Origin: Sinohyriopsis cumingii
Lineage: Eukaryota; Mollusca; Bivalvia; Unionida; Unionidae
NCBI GenBank assembly: GCA_028554795.2
Contig: CM068830.1
Span: 49,796,355-49,860,354 of the forward strand
Direction: 5' to 3'
DNA: 64,000 nt
Shown here: positions 37,333-49,393 of the stretch, in pieces
How positions within the stretch are numbered: position 1 is the stretch's first letter
Layout of the letters: the number at the start of each line of letters is the position of its first letter
Notes under the pieces: model-generated
The model's database searches: none
Told to the model about the DNA's origin: nothing
The model's input: only the letters and a program-made list of their open reading frames with translations
Position numbers and translations under genes: made by a program

Positions 37333-38331
37333 AAAGTGCCTCTGAATAGAAATTACCAACTTTCGAGATAACTGATCTTAGGCGTTCGAGGTAGAAAATC
37401 CATGTACGGTAGTTTCTCAATTCTCATAGATATACAACACAATATAAGGTCGTGTTTACATGGAATCAATTATCATTATATACTTTGTATTATCATGTAG
37501 ATGTTTTTCCATGCCCCAGGTGTAACACAGATTTTTATACTAGATATCATCAAGAAAATGTTTGTCTGTGTTTACAAATACACTTTCCGTGACCAACGTG
37601 TAACGCAGGTGTTTATACTAGGTATGATCAAGACAATTAGTAGGAAAATAGTATTGTCTTTGTATTTATTTTTAAATGTACACTGTCTTGTTAGTGAATC
37701 AAAATGTTTAATTTGATTAAAATCAGATCACCACTGCCTTTCAGTTAGGAATGTAGAACTCTGACTTTTATCAGATTGCTAAAATGTTCCAAGATAAAAT
37801 CTTAAACACATAGCATTTTGTACATAACCTTTTATATAACTTATATTTAGAATCACAAAACTAATATATGGACTAACAACATTACAGTTTTTTATTATCT
37901 TTGAACTATCGAGTACAGAGGGTTGGAAGGGAGAAAACTCCATCAAGCTTGATGGAAAGTTATGGCGCGTCAGTGACTAAACTATTTATAGCAAATGACG
38001 CTATAACTGTAACAAAGCCATTTACGTACTGGCAGAAGTAACAGACGCGCACAAACGACTGTTGACTATATATCTATATACATGTGAAAACCTTGGAACA
38101 TGTTATTCAATGGAAACTAACTGGCCCTAACAAAGAGAAAAACAACTTTTACCCAGCCTGCCAACAAGATCATTTTCTTCGAGGATAGCTTTATTCTAGC
38201 GAGGTAAATATTTACACATGAGACACGGGGTTAGCATAGTTCAGATTGACATCGATTGACATGTATGGATGTTTTTTTAGTAGTGACTGTGACTTGAATG
38301 CATGACCAACTTTCTCTCTCTCTTCGTATCA

Positions 38332-38333
<2 letters not shown>
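37330..38333. other. No gene seen
   Basis: A partly duplicated phrase (GTGTAACACAG or GTGTAACGCAG...TTTATACTAG) occurs at about 37520 and 37598. Nothing else supported. Confidence 0.4.

Positions 38334-38386
<53 letters not shown>
38334..38386. repeat. (TG)n(AG)n compound microsatellite
   Basis: TG tract about 38334-38351 followed directly by an AG tract to about 38386. Confidence 0.95.
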
Positions 38387-38388
<2 letters not shown>

Positions 38389-38842
38389 AAATCATTGCGT
38401 TCATATTAGGACTAACTCACATTGATTTGCGGTGAGATTAGACCAGCAAGTTTTTTGTTGTTTATATTACTGGTCAGAAAAAAAATAAAACGTAGTGGAA
38501 AGCTACTTGTTTCTCTGATGAGATGTTATGCGAAAGAAAGAAAAAAAAAACGAGTTTACATCCAGCAGGTGTTCCGCGATACACGAAATATCGTCCCATG
38601 TGACGACGAAGATTACAAAAAAAGCCGCCCCCCCCCCATGACATAACTTTCACTCTGACGCCGATTTCGATTACTCAGTTTGATTGATTTTGCAGGCTAT
38701 AAGGAAAATAATGTTGTTAGTAACATAATCACACCATAGCCATCATGTATGAATTAAATCCTGATTGATATTTATAACATATTTCTCGATACAAACTTGG
38801 ATCGGACGATGCAAGATTTCAACAGATTTCATACTATATATA

Positions 38843-39099
38843 AGGGGCCCCGAGTGGCCGAGTGGTCTAAAGCGCTCTTCGTTACGGATCACTGCCATCT
38901 CACCTATGTCTGCGGCGGTTCGAGTCTAAGATTCAGCCAATGTGGGCATGTGAGAAAGCTTGCCAGTAGCTTCTCGTGGGTCGGTGGTTCTTTCCGGGGT
39001 TTTCCGGGTTCTTCCTCCACCATTAATACTGGCCGCCATGTATAGCCCTATCGTGCTGAAAAATGGCGTTAAACCCCACAACAACAACAACAACAACAA
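38843..39099 (+). mobile_element. tRNA-derived SINE, family 1, full-length
   Basis: The head GGGGCCCCGAGTGGCCGAG resembles a tRNA with a long variable arm; B-box-like GGTTCGAGTCTAAG; body AGCTTCTCGTGGGTCGGTGG; 3' part GGCGTTAAACCCCA followed by (CAA)n. Flanked by a perfect 13-bp duplication CATACTATATATA (38830-38842 and 39100-39112), proof of retroposition. It lies just outside the inverted-repeat element that begins at 39150. Confidence 0.93.
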
Positions 39100-39149
39100 C
39101 ATACTATATATACAGCAGGTATGTGTTCCATGTAGCGGACCAGATATGT

Positions 39150-41841
39150 GGAGGGGGATTACCGCCATACTTATATGTGTGCATTTCCTAATCTACCTTG
39201 ATGCATTCTTGTAAATGACTGCTTGCAAGTGCTACTTTCATAATTCTATCAATGCATATTGTATTTTCATTGATGCAAATTGTATGTGGCAGTTTGCAAG
39301 TGCTGCTTTCCTTCTGCATTATTGTAAATGACTGCTTGCAAGTGCTATATTCATAATTCTTGTCATTAATTTTTAATTTTTCATTGATCCAAGCTATAAA
39401 TGGTTGCTTGCAAGTTATTCGATCTCCTTTCCTTCTGCCTCATTGTATCTTGCGGTTTGCCAACTACTGAATTGATTCTGTAGTTAATCGTATGACAAAC
39501 TCTATTTACAAGTTTTATATATTCCGGTTATAAACTGTAAAATTACATCATTCCAACTGCTGTTTTCATACAGATTTGGCCTTGCAACAATGTAAATACT
39601 AAGTTTTATCAGTATCGTCTTTGTTGTCCAACCCGTGTCGCCATTTGTTGTCATAATAGAGATTAGCATGGCATTATAACAACAGACGGCGCTCTAAATT
39701 TCTAAAGTTTTTCCATTACCAGAAAAAATTAATGCTCCCCACGGAGCTTTACGGCATTCTTTTTTGTGTCGATAACTCTTTCAGTCCCTTTTTTAAGGTG
39801 GTGCACGTTAGCAACAAAAGTTTTAATCGTCTCTAAAACCACGTACTTTCTCGAAGATCTAAGTGATTTATAGCACCTTACGATAACAAAAACGCATACA
39901 CTACAGAAGGGTGGTCCATCTTTTTCAACCCCAGATTTGACGCACTTAAGTATTTACCTTCACCGTTTAAGAAATCTATTTTAGTGATATCTCTCATTAC
40001 TTTGGAAACATTAGTTATTTTAGTAAGGATCAGAAATGACAATGATATATTCCCTCGTACTATTCTTAACGAGCTTTCATCAGACGAACCCTGGTTGTAA
40101 GGATTGTATTGTAGGTCACTCAGTTTAACGCATCTCACAGACGTCTATCTTTTCCTGCTGTACATTTGTATATAAGCTCCCTCGAAAATAACATATTTCA
40201 GAGCAACATCAATGGCACATAAAAAAGTTTATAGGTAAAATGACATTAAAAAAATTAAGCATTCCTTAAAGGTTTTCGTATACTTATCACGATCTTCATT
40301 TTGGAACATATTTTGCCGCAAAAACCAAAATAATCAAACTGTGGAAAATCATGTTTGTATCATTATAGAAATGTTTACTTGCGATTAGATTTAGTGTGCG
40401 ATTGTTTTCCAATACTTAATTTGCATTGTTAATGTACAGAACCTCATCCTTTGAATGTATTTATATTTTTATAAAAAACAACAAAAAACAGCTTTAAAAC
40501 TGGTTTGCATCCTTTAAAACTCTAAAAGTGGAAATAATCTGAGACTAAAGATGTTGCCGGAGATTTTACTTTTATTTATTGTAATTCTTACCATTATCAA
40601 ACCAATTAAAATAATAATTTGGTTCAAGAATTTTATAAATATAAATATAGTACCCTTAGGTTCAGCTGCTCTTTGTCACATTAAAGATTTAAAAAAGCTT
40701 TAAAGAAATTTTGAAATATGAATGTAGTGATGCATGATTCTGACTTGTTAATTGTGCTGCACTTTGCAATATGAAAGTAGTTTAATGAATTATCTATGAT
40801 CAAAGAGAGAGAGAGATAATGCATCAAAACTGCATATTTCGTTAAGTTATTGTAATTGTATACATGTATCCTGGGTCAATGAGTGTGTTTTAGGACAGTC
40901 TTCAACAAGTATCAACAAAAGAATAAACTCTATTGATCTATACAAGGTAGAATTTTACAGATCACTGTCTTTTTATTTGGTTTTATTCTATTTAATTGCC
41001 TACATGTATCCTGGGTAGTTGAGGGTGTTTTGGGACAGTCTTTTGTTGTTTTAGGGTAGTGATGGGGTCTTTGATTTGGTGATAAATACCAATATGGGGA
41101 AGAAACCCTCTTCTGATCTTACTCAATAATTATACAATGCAGGATTTTACTGATCACTGTCCTTTTTAAGGTTTGATTCAATATAATGATATACATGTAT
41201 CCTGGGTAGGTGAGAGTGTTTTCGGACAGTCTTGAGCTAGCCCCATTACTTTCAGGGTGACAGATTTGCTAGGGTCAGGCGAGTAGTCGTATTGTAAGAA
41301 ATTGATGTGTCACAGTGCCCTCTGTTGTCATAATGAAGCATTATTTTATGCTAACTTCCTTGATTCTAACTTGCAACATGCTTGGTGCTACATTATAGTC
41401 ATGATTTTGGAAGGTGCAATTTGTGGAACTTGTGATATAGCAAGTTTATAAATAGAATGTTAAAACTTTTAATAACTGACATAGCATTTGCCATACGACA
41501 AACTACAGAATCAATTCAGTAGTCAAATTGCAAGATACAATGACGCAGAAGGAATGTAGATCTAGACACTTTTAAGCAGCCATTCACAGCTTGCATCAAT
41601 TAAGAATAGAAAATTCATAACAAGAACTATGAATGTAGTACTTGCAAGCAGCAAGCAGCCATTGTCAATAATGCAGAAGGAAAGTAGCACTTGCAGACTG
41701 CCACGTACAATCTGCATCAATGAAGAATACAGTATACATTGATAGAATTATAAAAGTAGCACTTGCAAGCAGCCATTTACAATAATGCATCAAGAAAGAT
41801 TAGAAAATACATGCATAGAATTATGGCGGTAATCCCCCTCC
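39150..41841. mobile_element. Non-autonomous DNA transposon with long imperfect inverted repeats
   Basis: The left arm (39150 to about 39500) starts GGAGGGGGATTACCGCCATA and the right arm (about 41490-41841) ends with its reverse complement. The arms stay alignable for about 350 bp and contain repeated CTTGCAAGTGCTAC motifs. The interior (about 2 kb) has no open frame of size but carries three direct repeats of TACATGTATCCTGGGT...GGACAGTCTT at about 40861, 41001 and 41189. No transposase is seen, so it would depend on another element. The target-site duplication is not clear (ATGT and ATGC flanks). Superfamily not assigned. Confidence 0.75.
40855..41260. repeat. Internal direct repeats of the inverted-repeat element
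   Basis: Three diverged units of about 140-190 bp: each has TACATGTATCCTGGGT, GAG(T/G)GTGTTTT(A/G)GGACAGTCTT and, between units, a GATTTTAC(T/A)GATCACTGTC phrase. Confidence 0.7.
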
Positions 41842-41976
41842 ATGCGGATAAGCTATGTTTAAGACTACATTCTATGATGTCAATAAGCGGATAAAACCAA
41901 GTGCAGCCGTAGGTTACACATGCCTGTTATACAGAAACAAATATAATGAGGGGCAGATGAGCTGCTTATGTATAAC

Positions 41977-41979
<3 letters not shown>

Positions 41980-42034
<55 letters not shown>
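41980..42034. repeat. (AT)n microsatellite
   Basis: About 27 AT dinucleotides just right of the inverted-repeat element. Confidence 0.95.
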
Positions 42035-42037
<3 letters not shown>

Positions 42038-42105
42038 TCATCTCCCCCCACGTCCGTTTAGCATTAGTTATCCAATATTGCAACGATGTTTAGAGATAAG
42101 TTGTT

Positions 42106-42434
42106 TATATGTGTGTGTGTGTGATTTTGATTTTTAACGTAGCTTTAACAATTTTTCAGTCATATCGCTAAGATGTCTGCAGTGTGGCCGTTTATGGTGA
42201 TGTCTAGGAATGGGGCATCATGTTGCAGATATATAGCATGATGTCCCACCCAGTCACATTATCCTGACACCAGGCCGACCAGTCCTAACACTAACCTCTT
42301 AATGTTGAGCGCCTAGTGAGCCAACTGTTAGTACCATTTTTTTTTTAAGTCTTTGGTATGACTCGGCCGAGGTTCGAACCCGCAACCTTTGCATCCGAGG
42401 GTGGCGCTTTAACCACTAGGCCACAGGAGCGGTC
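42106..42434 (-). mobile_element. tRNA-derived SINE, family 2, copy 1
   Basis: Minus-strand sense: A-box-like TGGCCTAGTGGTTAAAGCG, B-box GGTTCGAACCTCG, a conserved middle (GACTGGTCGGCCTGGTGTCA and AATGTGACTGGGTGGGACAT), an AT-rich end and a (CA)n tail (42106-42122 as GT). The best preserved of three copies. The central domain is shared by many mollusc SINE families as far as I recall; family name not assigned. Confidence 0.88.
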
Positions 42435-42479
42435 GTTTATATTTTAGTAAGGGTTGCCATATTTCATGACAGACTTTTG

Positions 42480-43560
42480 TATCATGTGCAAAAATTGGAA
42501 ATCCATTCATTCAATGTGATTTCTTTCAAATTCTGTAAAATTTTATTGAGTAAATCTTAAAAGAAAAACCAAAAAGGTTATTTGAAAGGTTTTCTGATTT
42601 CAGTAACAGAGTAATAAGGTGATCTTGCATTTCATTAGCTGAGCTTGTTACCTCACAGGAGGTCATGTTTCTTATCTGATTTTGATCAAGCTTAAAATGT
42701 TGGTTCATGTCATCTAAGTCTTGAAGGAGTTTGAAAATGTGCAAACTCCACGCATATTAATGACGTGATCCAGCATCAGACTGATTGAGCTTGTCAGTAC
42801 TTTAGCTACTCTGTTCCTGAGTTTTATTCTGAGTAAGATCTGAGCATGTAGATGGGCACTTTTGCATCTGATTGGCTGAGTTCTTGCCACTTTGGAGACT
42901 TCAATTTAACCAAACTTAAGGCTAATAGGTTAATGCTATCTACACGTTGATGGGTCTTATGAGCGATACAGGCGCATATTCATGCGATCGTACATCTTTC
43001 GCTGACGGTTTTTAAGCACTCTAGATATTGTATTTTTGATAGGATTTTTATCAAACTTCTTCAAACTTTGCACATGGCTAATTTTGTCAAAACATATTTC
43101 TGTTTAATATGATTATATGAACACTATGATAACTGTTATCTCACTTTGATCAAAAGTTGTTAAATATTATTGTACTATCAGTCTGTGGATGAGTTTGATT
43201 GTGAGCAAAATATATGCATATTTATTAGTTAATCTTGAATCTGATTGGATGAGCTTCTCACCACTCGAATTTCGGCTGGAATTTGCTCCAGAATGGTAAA
43301 TAATCTCATATCATCATTGGTTTAGACAGGATGTATGCTAACTGAGATCTGCACATCTTAATCCGATGCTATTTTATTTCACTGGCTGAACATGTTGCCA
43401 TTATAGGTCCAGATACAAGGTTTCTCATTGATTTTTGATAAAACTTGGTATATCGGTGTATATCATTAATATTTTGGACGGATTCGATTATGAGAAAGAA
43501 TCTACACTTTATAAATGGTAATCATGCGTTCATCTTTAGAAATAATGTTTAAATCAGACT
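42480..43560. repeat. Diverged tandem repeat field of roughly 200-bp units
   Basis: The phrase (C)ATCTGATTGGCTGAGCTTGTTGCCAC recurs in diverged form near 42628, 42868, 43232 and 43375, with TTTGAT(A/C)AA(A/G)CTT following at similar distance. No coding potential. Confidence 0.5.
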
Positions 43561-43729
43561 GTAGTAAAATAGGTCTAAACGGCATGATGTAAAGATTGGA
43601 AAATAGTTTACACATGGTTCTATTCTTTCAGTGTTACATAAACCTGCTTAGCGACATTGTCACCTGTTATGTAAGACTGGTGAGTAATATCAGGCCCACT
43701 TGTGCCTCTTGTTTAAAGGAAGTTTCTTA

Positions 43730-45620
43730 ATGGTTTTTCTAACCTTAGTAACGGCGGTAATATTTGGTGGATGATCTGCATTATTTGCACAGATGTGGAA
43801 GCCCCTTTTGCAAGAATGTGTTCTGCCAAATTTAGTCACATTCTGTTCAGCGAGCTTCGAGAAAAATCCGCTTTAAGGTTTTTCTATTTTCAGTAGGGGC
43901 CATACTTAACGACGAATCGGTATCAGTTGTACAAAATATTGATAGCCCTTTTACGCAAGACTATTGTCAGATCTGAAACAGTTCTGTTGAGCAGTCATTT
44001 ATACATGTATCATGAAACCATTAAAAGATAGCTACGATGTCGTAGCCTCAACTTGATTTGTTGTGGTTGAGGCAACGAACTGATCCCATATCATGTAATG
44101 GAGCAAAAAAATTCGTCACTAAAGTCAGAAAAACAAACAGTGTAGAAATCAGATACATAAGTATATTCATATTGTGAAAGAAATTTGGCTTATTTTGAAT
44201 TTATTAAGCCCTTACGCGATAAAATAAATTGGCATGGTTACTCTAACCTTATCCTATCCGCCATGACAGATAACGCGAGACTCTCGCCGTGACCCCTTTT
44301 CTACGTAAGTCTTGCGAGACCATATTTTGGATTTTCTACGCTATATAATTATCAATTAAGTGCGAATAATCGCTTCCTGGTGCAATTTCAAAGTTACCGA
44401 TAAACCGTATTTACTTTTAATGCGCAGAATTTCTGACCCAAACGGCGCCAAAATTTTACTACGATTTGTTTACATTTCCCAAAAAGGCGCCAATGTCCTT
44501 ATATGGCACACAAACAAACGAGGCTGAGAACGGAAGTAATCATTATTTGAAATAATATGGCGGACGATCTAAACGAAAATATCGGCTAAAAAAGGTAAAC
44601 GAGATTTTACAACTATTTCTACAATGATTTTCGATACTTCTGGTATTAAATAAGAGGACTACCCAATTTATTGGATTACATACAAGGAATATGTTTAAAG
44701 TTTTATTATTAGGCTAAAGGAGCGCCGGGTGTGAATCACACCCGGCTTGCTCCATTAACACGTATATGCTCATGTTAGTACCCTGTCCACGAGGTACGAG
44801 TAAGGGTACTAATATTAGTACTAATTAAAAGAATGTTATACTTTTAGACATGGTGGCCATTTTTTATGGCGGATCAGTGTCATTTGTACAAATATGAAAG
44901 CTATTTGATCATAATGCTACTGTGTACCAAACTTGGTTAAATAAACATCATTTTAGAAAAAGTTTAAATACTTTTTATTTGTAGCAACGGCGGCTATATT
45001 TCACATCTAATTGGCAGTTATTTTATAAACATTAATTCCCATTATGCCAATATGCTTTTTTCACGATAAGTTTTATCAGATTCTGTGGAGCAGTTGTCGA
45101 GATGAAGTCATTTAAAGTTGTTTTTTTTTTTTTTAAAAATCCTTTTCGTGGTTACGGCGGGTATATTTGATGGCGGATTATCATCATTTGTTACAAACTA
45201 TAACGGCATTTATGCTTGTATGCCACATTTGTTCAAGTTCTTTCGAGTGCTTGATGGGAAGAAGCCGTTTAATTTTTCTTTCTTTTTTTGTTAATGGGTA
45301 CGATATTTGATGATTGATTAGCATCGTTTGAGAAAATCTGAAAGTTCTTCATGCCTGCCTGCTTATTTTTTAAAAATTAAAATAGAAATCAGATTCAAAA
45401 ATGTTGTCAAGCGGATTTTGAGACGTTATTGTTTAAAGATTTTCATTATTTTTTTTATTTTCTTTTTTTTTGTTACGGCGGCCATATTTACTGACCGGCA
45501 TTAATTAAACACATTTAAGAGGCTTTGATACCATAATGCTCCCAGTCATGTATTGTGCAAATTGGTCAAGGTACTTTAGAGAATAAGATTCAAATATTAA
45601 TTGTAAACTGACGACACACG
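43730..45620. repeat. Diverged tandem repeats with GGCGGCCATATTT core
   Basis: About seven units with spacing 135-180 bp share GTTACGGCGGCCATATTTGATGGCGGAT and, further on, CATTTGTACAAA...GAAAGCC...TGCCAAATTTGGT. Positions near 43750, 43895, 44848, 44984, 45153, 45295 and 45472. The series is interrupted at about 43990-44845 by unrelated DNA that includes the palindrome at 44719-44753. Confidence 0.65.
44719..44753. repeat. Strong GC-rich palindrome
   Basis: Perfect 11-bp arms GCCGGGTGTGA / TCACACCCGGC around a single A (44724-44746), extended outward by GGAGC (44719-44723) and GCTCC (44749-44753) with two unpaired T. Unusual in this AT-rich setting; could extrude as a cruciform or form an RNA hairpin. 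Confidence 0.85.
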
Positions 45621-46947
45621 ACAAAAAGGACCATATCATGAATTCACTTGCCATCGCTGGCAGGTGTCCTGTAAACCAAATTTCATTACAAGCTTATTTG
45701 ATAAATTTGGAGTAAGGAATATTTTTAATGCCAGAAAAATGGAATTATTAGGTTCTTATTTATTTATTGTTTTATTGAATCCCACAAAAGTACAAAGTTT
45801 GAGGTTGTGCTTATGTGCTCGCGCACTTGAGTGTGTGTAGTAGAAAAGTCGAGTGTCATTTCAGGTGACATAGTTTAGTTTAGATAGCAGTATAGATTTT
45901 ATTTTCTGAGGGTCATACATTTTTGTATTTTGTACATATTTGCAGGAAGCAAGCAAACTAAAAATCATTTTCGACGGGTTGCGTTTTTTTAAATTATTGC
46001 CTCCTGTCTTGCTTTTGTACATAAAGGAGTATGCCCTATGTAGGCATGTGCTTGATTTATGGGAAGCGTTTTAACTTGCCATGCCGTAGCTTTCAGTTGC
46101 ATTGACCTGAATAGATGTTATCTGCACCAATAAATCTATTTTTCATCAATGCTTTCTTTATATAGTTCTTCAGCTGCGCTAAGGACCAATCAAAAATGTT
46201 TTGTTAATACTGTTTTTATTTAGTGATTTAATGACACTAGCAATATATTTAAGGCTTGTACGAGAAATGTTATAGTATGTGCTGCAACTGAGTTATTCGT
46301 TGTAAGATTATATAGGGCAAGAACGAAAGATTTTTATTTCAACAACACAATCGTCTTATGGATGGTTTTCATCCATTTGGAATTGAATTTCAGGATTTCT
46401 TACTTTAAACTGTATATTCGTTCAACACATGAAAGGTTTCGATGACCAGAACGTTTTACTAAATTTATTTACTTTGAATCGACCGGTCGGCTGCCTCAGT
46501 GTGCCCCAGGGAGAGGCACTGATCTCTCATTTTTCGACATAATATAGTCAATAATTTGTTGAAAATTGCGTTAAAAGGAACAATAAGAAACAAATTATGC
46601 CCACTCTACTTGCCTTGTGCATGCCTTACCGTCGATTATGATATTTTATAAAAACAAGTTTATCATACATAAGGCTTTAGCCAGCACACGGAGTTAAGGT
46701 AACTAGACTGTTTTCGTCTTGTATGGTGTGAGTGTTTTTCCACATTGTATAACTTTAATACCCGTTGTTGAATGGGTGACGTTCTGTATGAAACACCAGT
46801 TAATCAGCAGTCGTAGGTTGGCGCCCACAAGGCTAAAATGTGTTTTTTCTCATGCCTCATTCGGAGATCAGCAATAACAACAATAACGTTGTATTTACAT
46901 TTGTCAGATTCAAAATAGAAACCTGCGAAGAAAAAAGTTGAAGAAAA
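45621..46947. other. Upstream region of the caspase gene; no gene seen
   Basis: AT-rich. Any promoter or untranslated first exon of the caspase would lie here; I see no clear TATA box or other element to place it. Confidence 0.4.
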
Positions 46948-48606
46948 ATGTCTGCTCTAGAGGATAAGCTGGTGGATCAAGGGGAGGCAACTGTTGATGA
47001 TCCAGATGCTCTTGGAGCTCCAAGTAAGAGGGTCAGGCCAATAGTAAATGAAAGAAACGTAAGCGAAGCTCTTTATTTTATTTTATTTTATTTATTTTAT
47101 TTTATTTTATTTCTAATTGCAAAGTTGTTGTTAATTGTTTCCAATATGGCTAGATAATTATGATCACCTGCATCCCAAGCACCGATAATGTAGATCAGCA
47201 GATCTGTTTGTGCCCCATCATAGCTGTGCTAGGTTTTATAGTGTTAACTTTGTCCGTTTTTCCTTCGAACGTCCGGTTAAATTTTGCATTGATGACTCTT
47301 TTTCGGCAGTTTCATTGGGCACCTGTATTCGATAAACAATAGCAATTTGCTATTAGTGGTAAAACATAAATCGAATGCCATGATAAAAGTATATAAAACT
47401 CGCCGCATTTTAATTATAGATTTAAAATAAGCAAACATTTGAATCAAAGTTACATATATTGATAAGTTGGGAAAGAAAGCTTTTATTTAAAATATTTTTG
47501 CAAGTAACAAATTTCTTTGCTAAAACTGATGCAGCATCATAGTTAATTGTACATTTTATGATTCTAGCTTTTGACTAATTCTTAATTGATTTGACTAATT
47601 TCCATCTTTTTTATTTTACACGCACTTTTAATTCATTTACTTAAAATCATATTTATCGCTCATGGAATATGAAAATAAACAAAACTACTGTTAAATTTAT
47701 TCCAGTTTTGTGTTTGAAATATTCCGTGTTTACAGCTTATCATATATTACATTTTGTTTTAAAACCCAGCTTGGCTCTTCGATTGGTAAAGGAGGTCAGA
47801 CACTTGAAGAAGCTCTCTCAGACAGATATAAAATGGATTATGCAAAGAGGGGAAAGGCTATTATAATCAACAACAAGAATTTTAGTTTTGCTATGGAGGC
47901 AAAAGGATACAAAACAAGACAAGGAACTGACGAGGATGCTTGTGGTATGCTGGAACGGCTACAGTATCTAGGGTTCGATGTAGACATGCACAAAAACAAG
48001 ACTTGTGCACAGATGATGGATATTTTAGTGCAAGCCGCGCAGTTTGATCATAGCGATGCTGATTGCTTTATATGCGTTCTGCTAAGTCACGGTGAGGAAG
48101 GAGTTATCTTCGGTGTTGATGGACCTCTGGAAATAAAAAATATCTTTAATCTCTTTAAAGGACAAAACTGTCGAACTTTGGCTGGCAAACCGAAACTATT
48201 CTTCATCCAGGCATGCAGAGGAAGTAATCTCGACGAAGGTGTTTATGTTAATGTTGCAGACGGAAACAAAAGACCGTTGGAGGAGGAGGAATTCCGAATC
48301 CCAAGTGAGGCCGATTTCCTGGTCGCTTATTCAACTGTACCAGGGTACTATTCGTGGCGAAATAGCCAGAAGGGTTCATGGTTCATGCAGGCTTTACAGC
48401 TTATGTTGCTGAAACATGGCACTTCCATGGAGATCATGAAACTAATGACAAAAGTCAACAAAATAGTGGTTCAAGATTTTGAATCGAACACATTTCCCAG
48501 TCAACCCTCCATGCATCAGATGAAGCAAACGGCGTGCATTTGCTCCATGCTAACAAAGGATCTATATTTCACTCCTAAAGAGTGCCCTATGGAAATTGAC
48601 ACCTAA
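46948..48606 (+). CDS. Executioner-type caspase, two coding exons
   Basis: Coding exons 46948-47058 and 47770-48606, with a 711-bp intron having GT (GTAAGC) at 47059 and AG at 47768-47769, phase 0. Product 315 aa. Cysteine protease that cleaves after Asp in apoptosis. Seen: a short 37-residue first exon with no CARD or DED, so effector type; catalytic His in LLSHGEEG, catalytic Cys in FFIQACRG, an acidic linker region before the small subunit, and the small-subunit signature VAYSTVPGYYSWR with GSWFMQAL. Length fits caspase-3/7-like proteins. The ATG at 46948 is in good context (AAAATGT) and I see no upstream in-frame coding exon, though one cannot be excluded. The only confident host gene in the window. 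Confidence 0.9.
47059..47769 (+). other. Intron of the caspase gene
   Basis: AT-rich intron, GT at 47059-47060 and AG at 47768-47769. It contains a (TTTTA)n-like pentanucleotide run at about 47073-47110. The start of exon 2 is supported by the reading frame and by sequence typical of the caspase large-subunit N-terminus after it. Confidence 0.8.
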
Positions 48607-49013
48607 ATGCATTCTTGACAAATGACTCCTTGTGTTCTCTACTTTTTATCTCAAGTTCTGTTTAGAAATTAAACGGTTTTTTTTTATCATGAAATTCGCA
48701 TGGAGATTAAATGAAGAAAGTGTTTTTTAAAACTTAAATTTACGTTGCATGGGTGGAAATTGCAAGTATTTATTGCTGGAAATGTAGGTTACACCGACTT
48801 CTATTACGCTTTAAGCTTGTCGTGATAGCAGAGCCAGTGACACAACTAATGGTTGTATATCCATAATGTGAGTAACAAAAACATCGTTGTCTAATTAGTT
48901 TCCCGTTTCTTTTTCTTTTTGTTTGAAAATTCATATGTTTTGTTAAAATGTCTGTTTTTATATTTTCATTCTCCAAAATAATCTGATCTTTGTTTCTCTT
49001 TCCACTGAGTATT

Positions 49014-49020
<7 letters not shown>
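48607..49020. other. Caspase 3' region; no further gene
   Basis: An ATTAAA variant polyadenylation signal occurs near 48668, about 65 nt after the stop. The rest is AT-rich without features. Confidence 0.45.

Positions 49021-49093
<73 letters not shown>
49021..49093. repeat. (GT)n(AT)n microsatellite
   Basis: Short GT run followed by about 33 AT dinucleotides. Confidence 0.95.
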
Positions 49094-49095
<2 letters not shown>

Positions 49096-49393
49096 GTACG
49101 GTTATGCATTTATTATCTCGTATCTTCTGCCTCTATGACGTTTATACATGCTGTATTTCTACCAGCATTAATAATTAGAAGTGGAAAGAAGGGCAAGTGA
49201 CAATGTGTGCTACACCTTTTCATCGTTAAAATACAGATCGAAAATCGAGCACGTTACATATTCAGAAGAAAATTGCAATTTTCATTCCATCTTAGGCGAA
49301 ATCCAACCACTATATTTATGTCTTACCGCCACCATCATTGAAATTAGGAGTGTAACCTGTTGAAAATTGTATTCTCGTAATTTGCAGTAAACG

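Noticed and set aside
38843-38930. tRNA gene (Leu/Ser-like)
   Set aside because: The tRNA-like part is the head of a SINE with (CAA)n tail and 13-bp target-site duplication; it would not fold into a full acceptor stem with the body attached. The same applies to the copies at 9580, 51460 and 52292 and to family 2.
47669-47769. Longer caspase N-terminus read directly from the frame before exon 2
   Set aside because: The residues before 47770 are hydrophobic, AT-rich translation of intron sequence; a good acceptor AG at 47768-47769 and a phase-0 donor at 47059 give a more typical protein.
24457-48606. Functional link between the Polinton BIR genes and the nearby caspase
   Set aside because: IAP proteins do target caspases in general, but physical proximity of a mobile element and a host gene is no evidence for a partnership.
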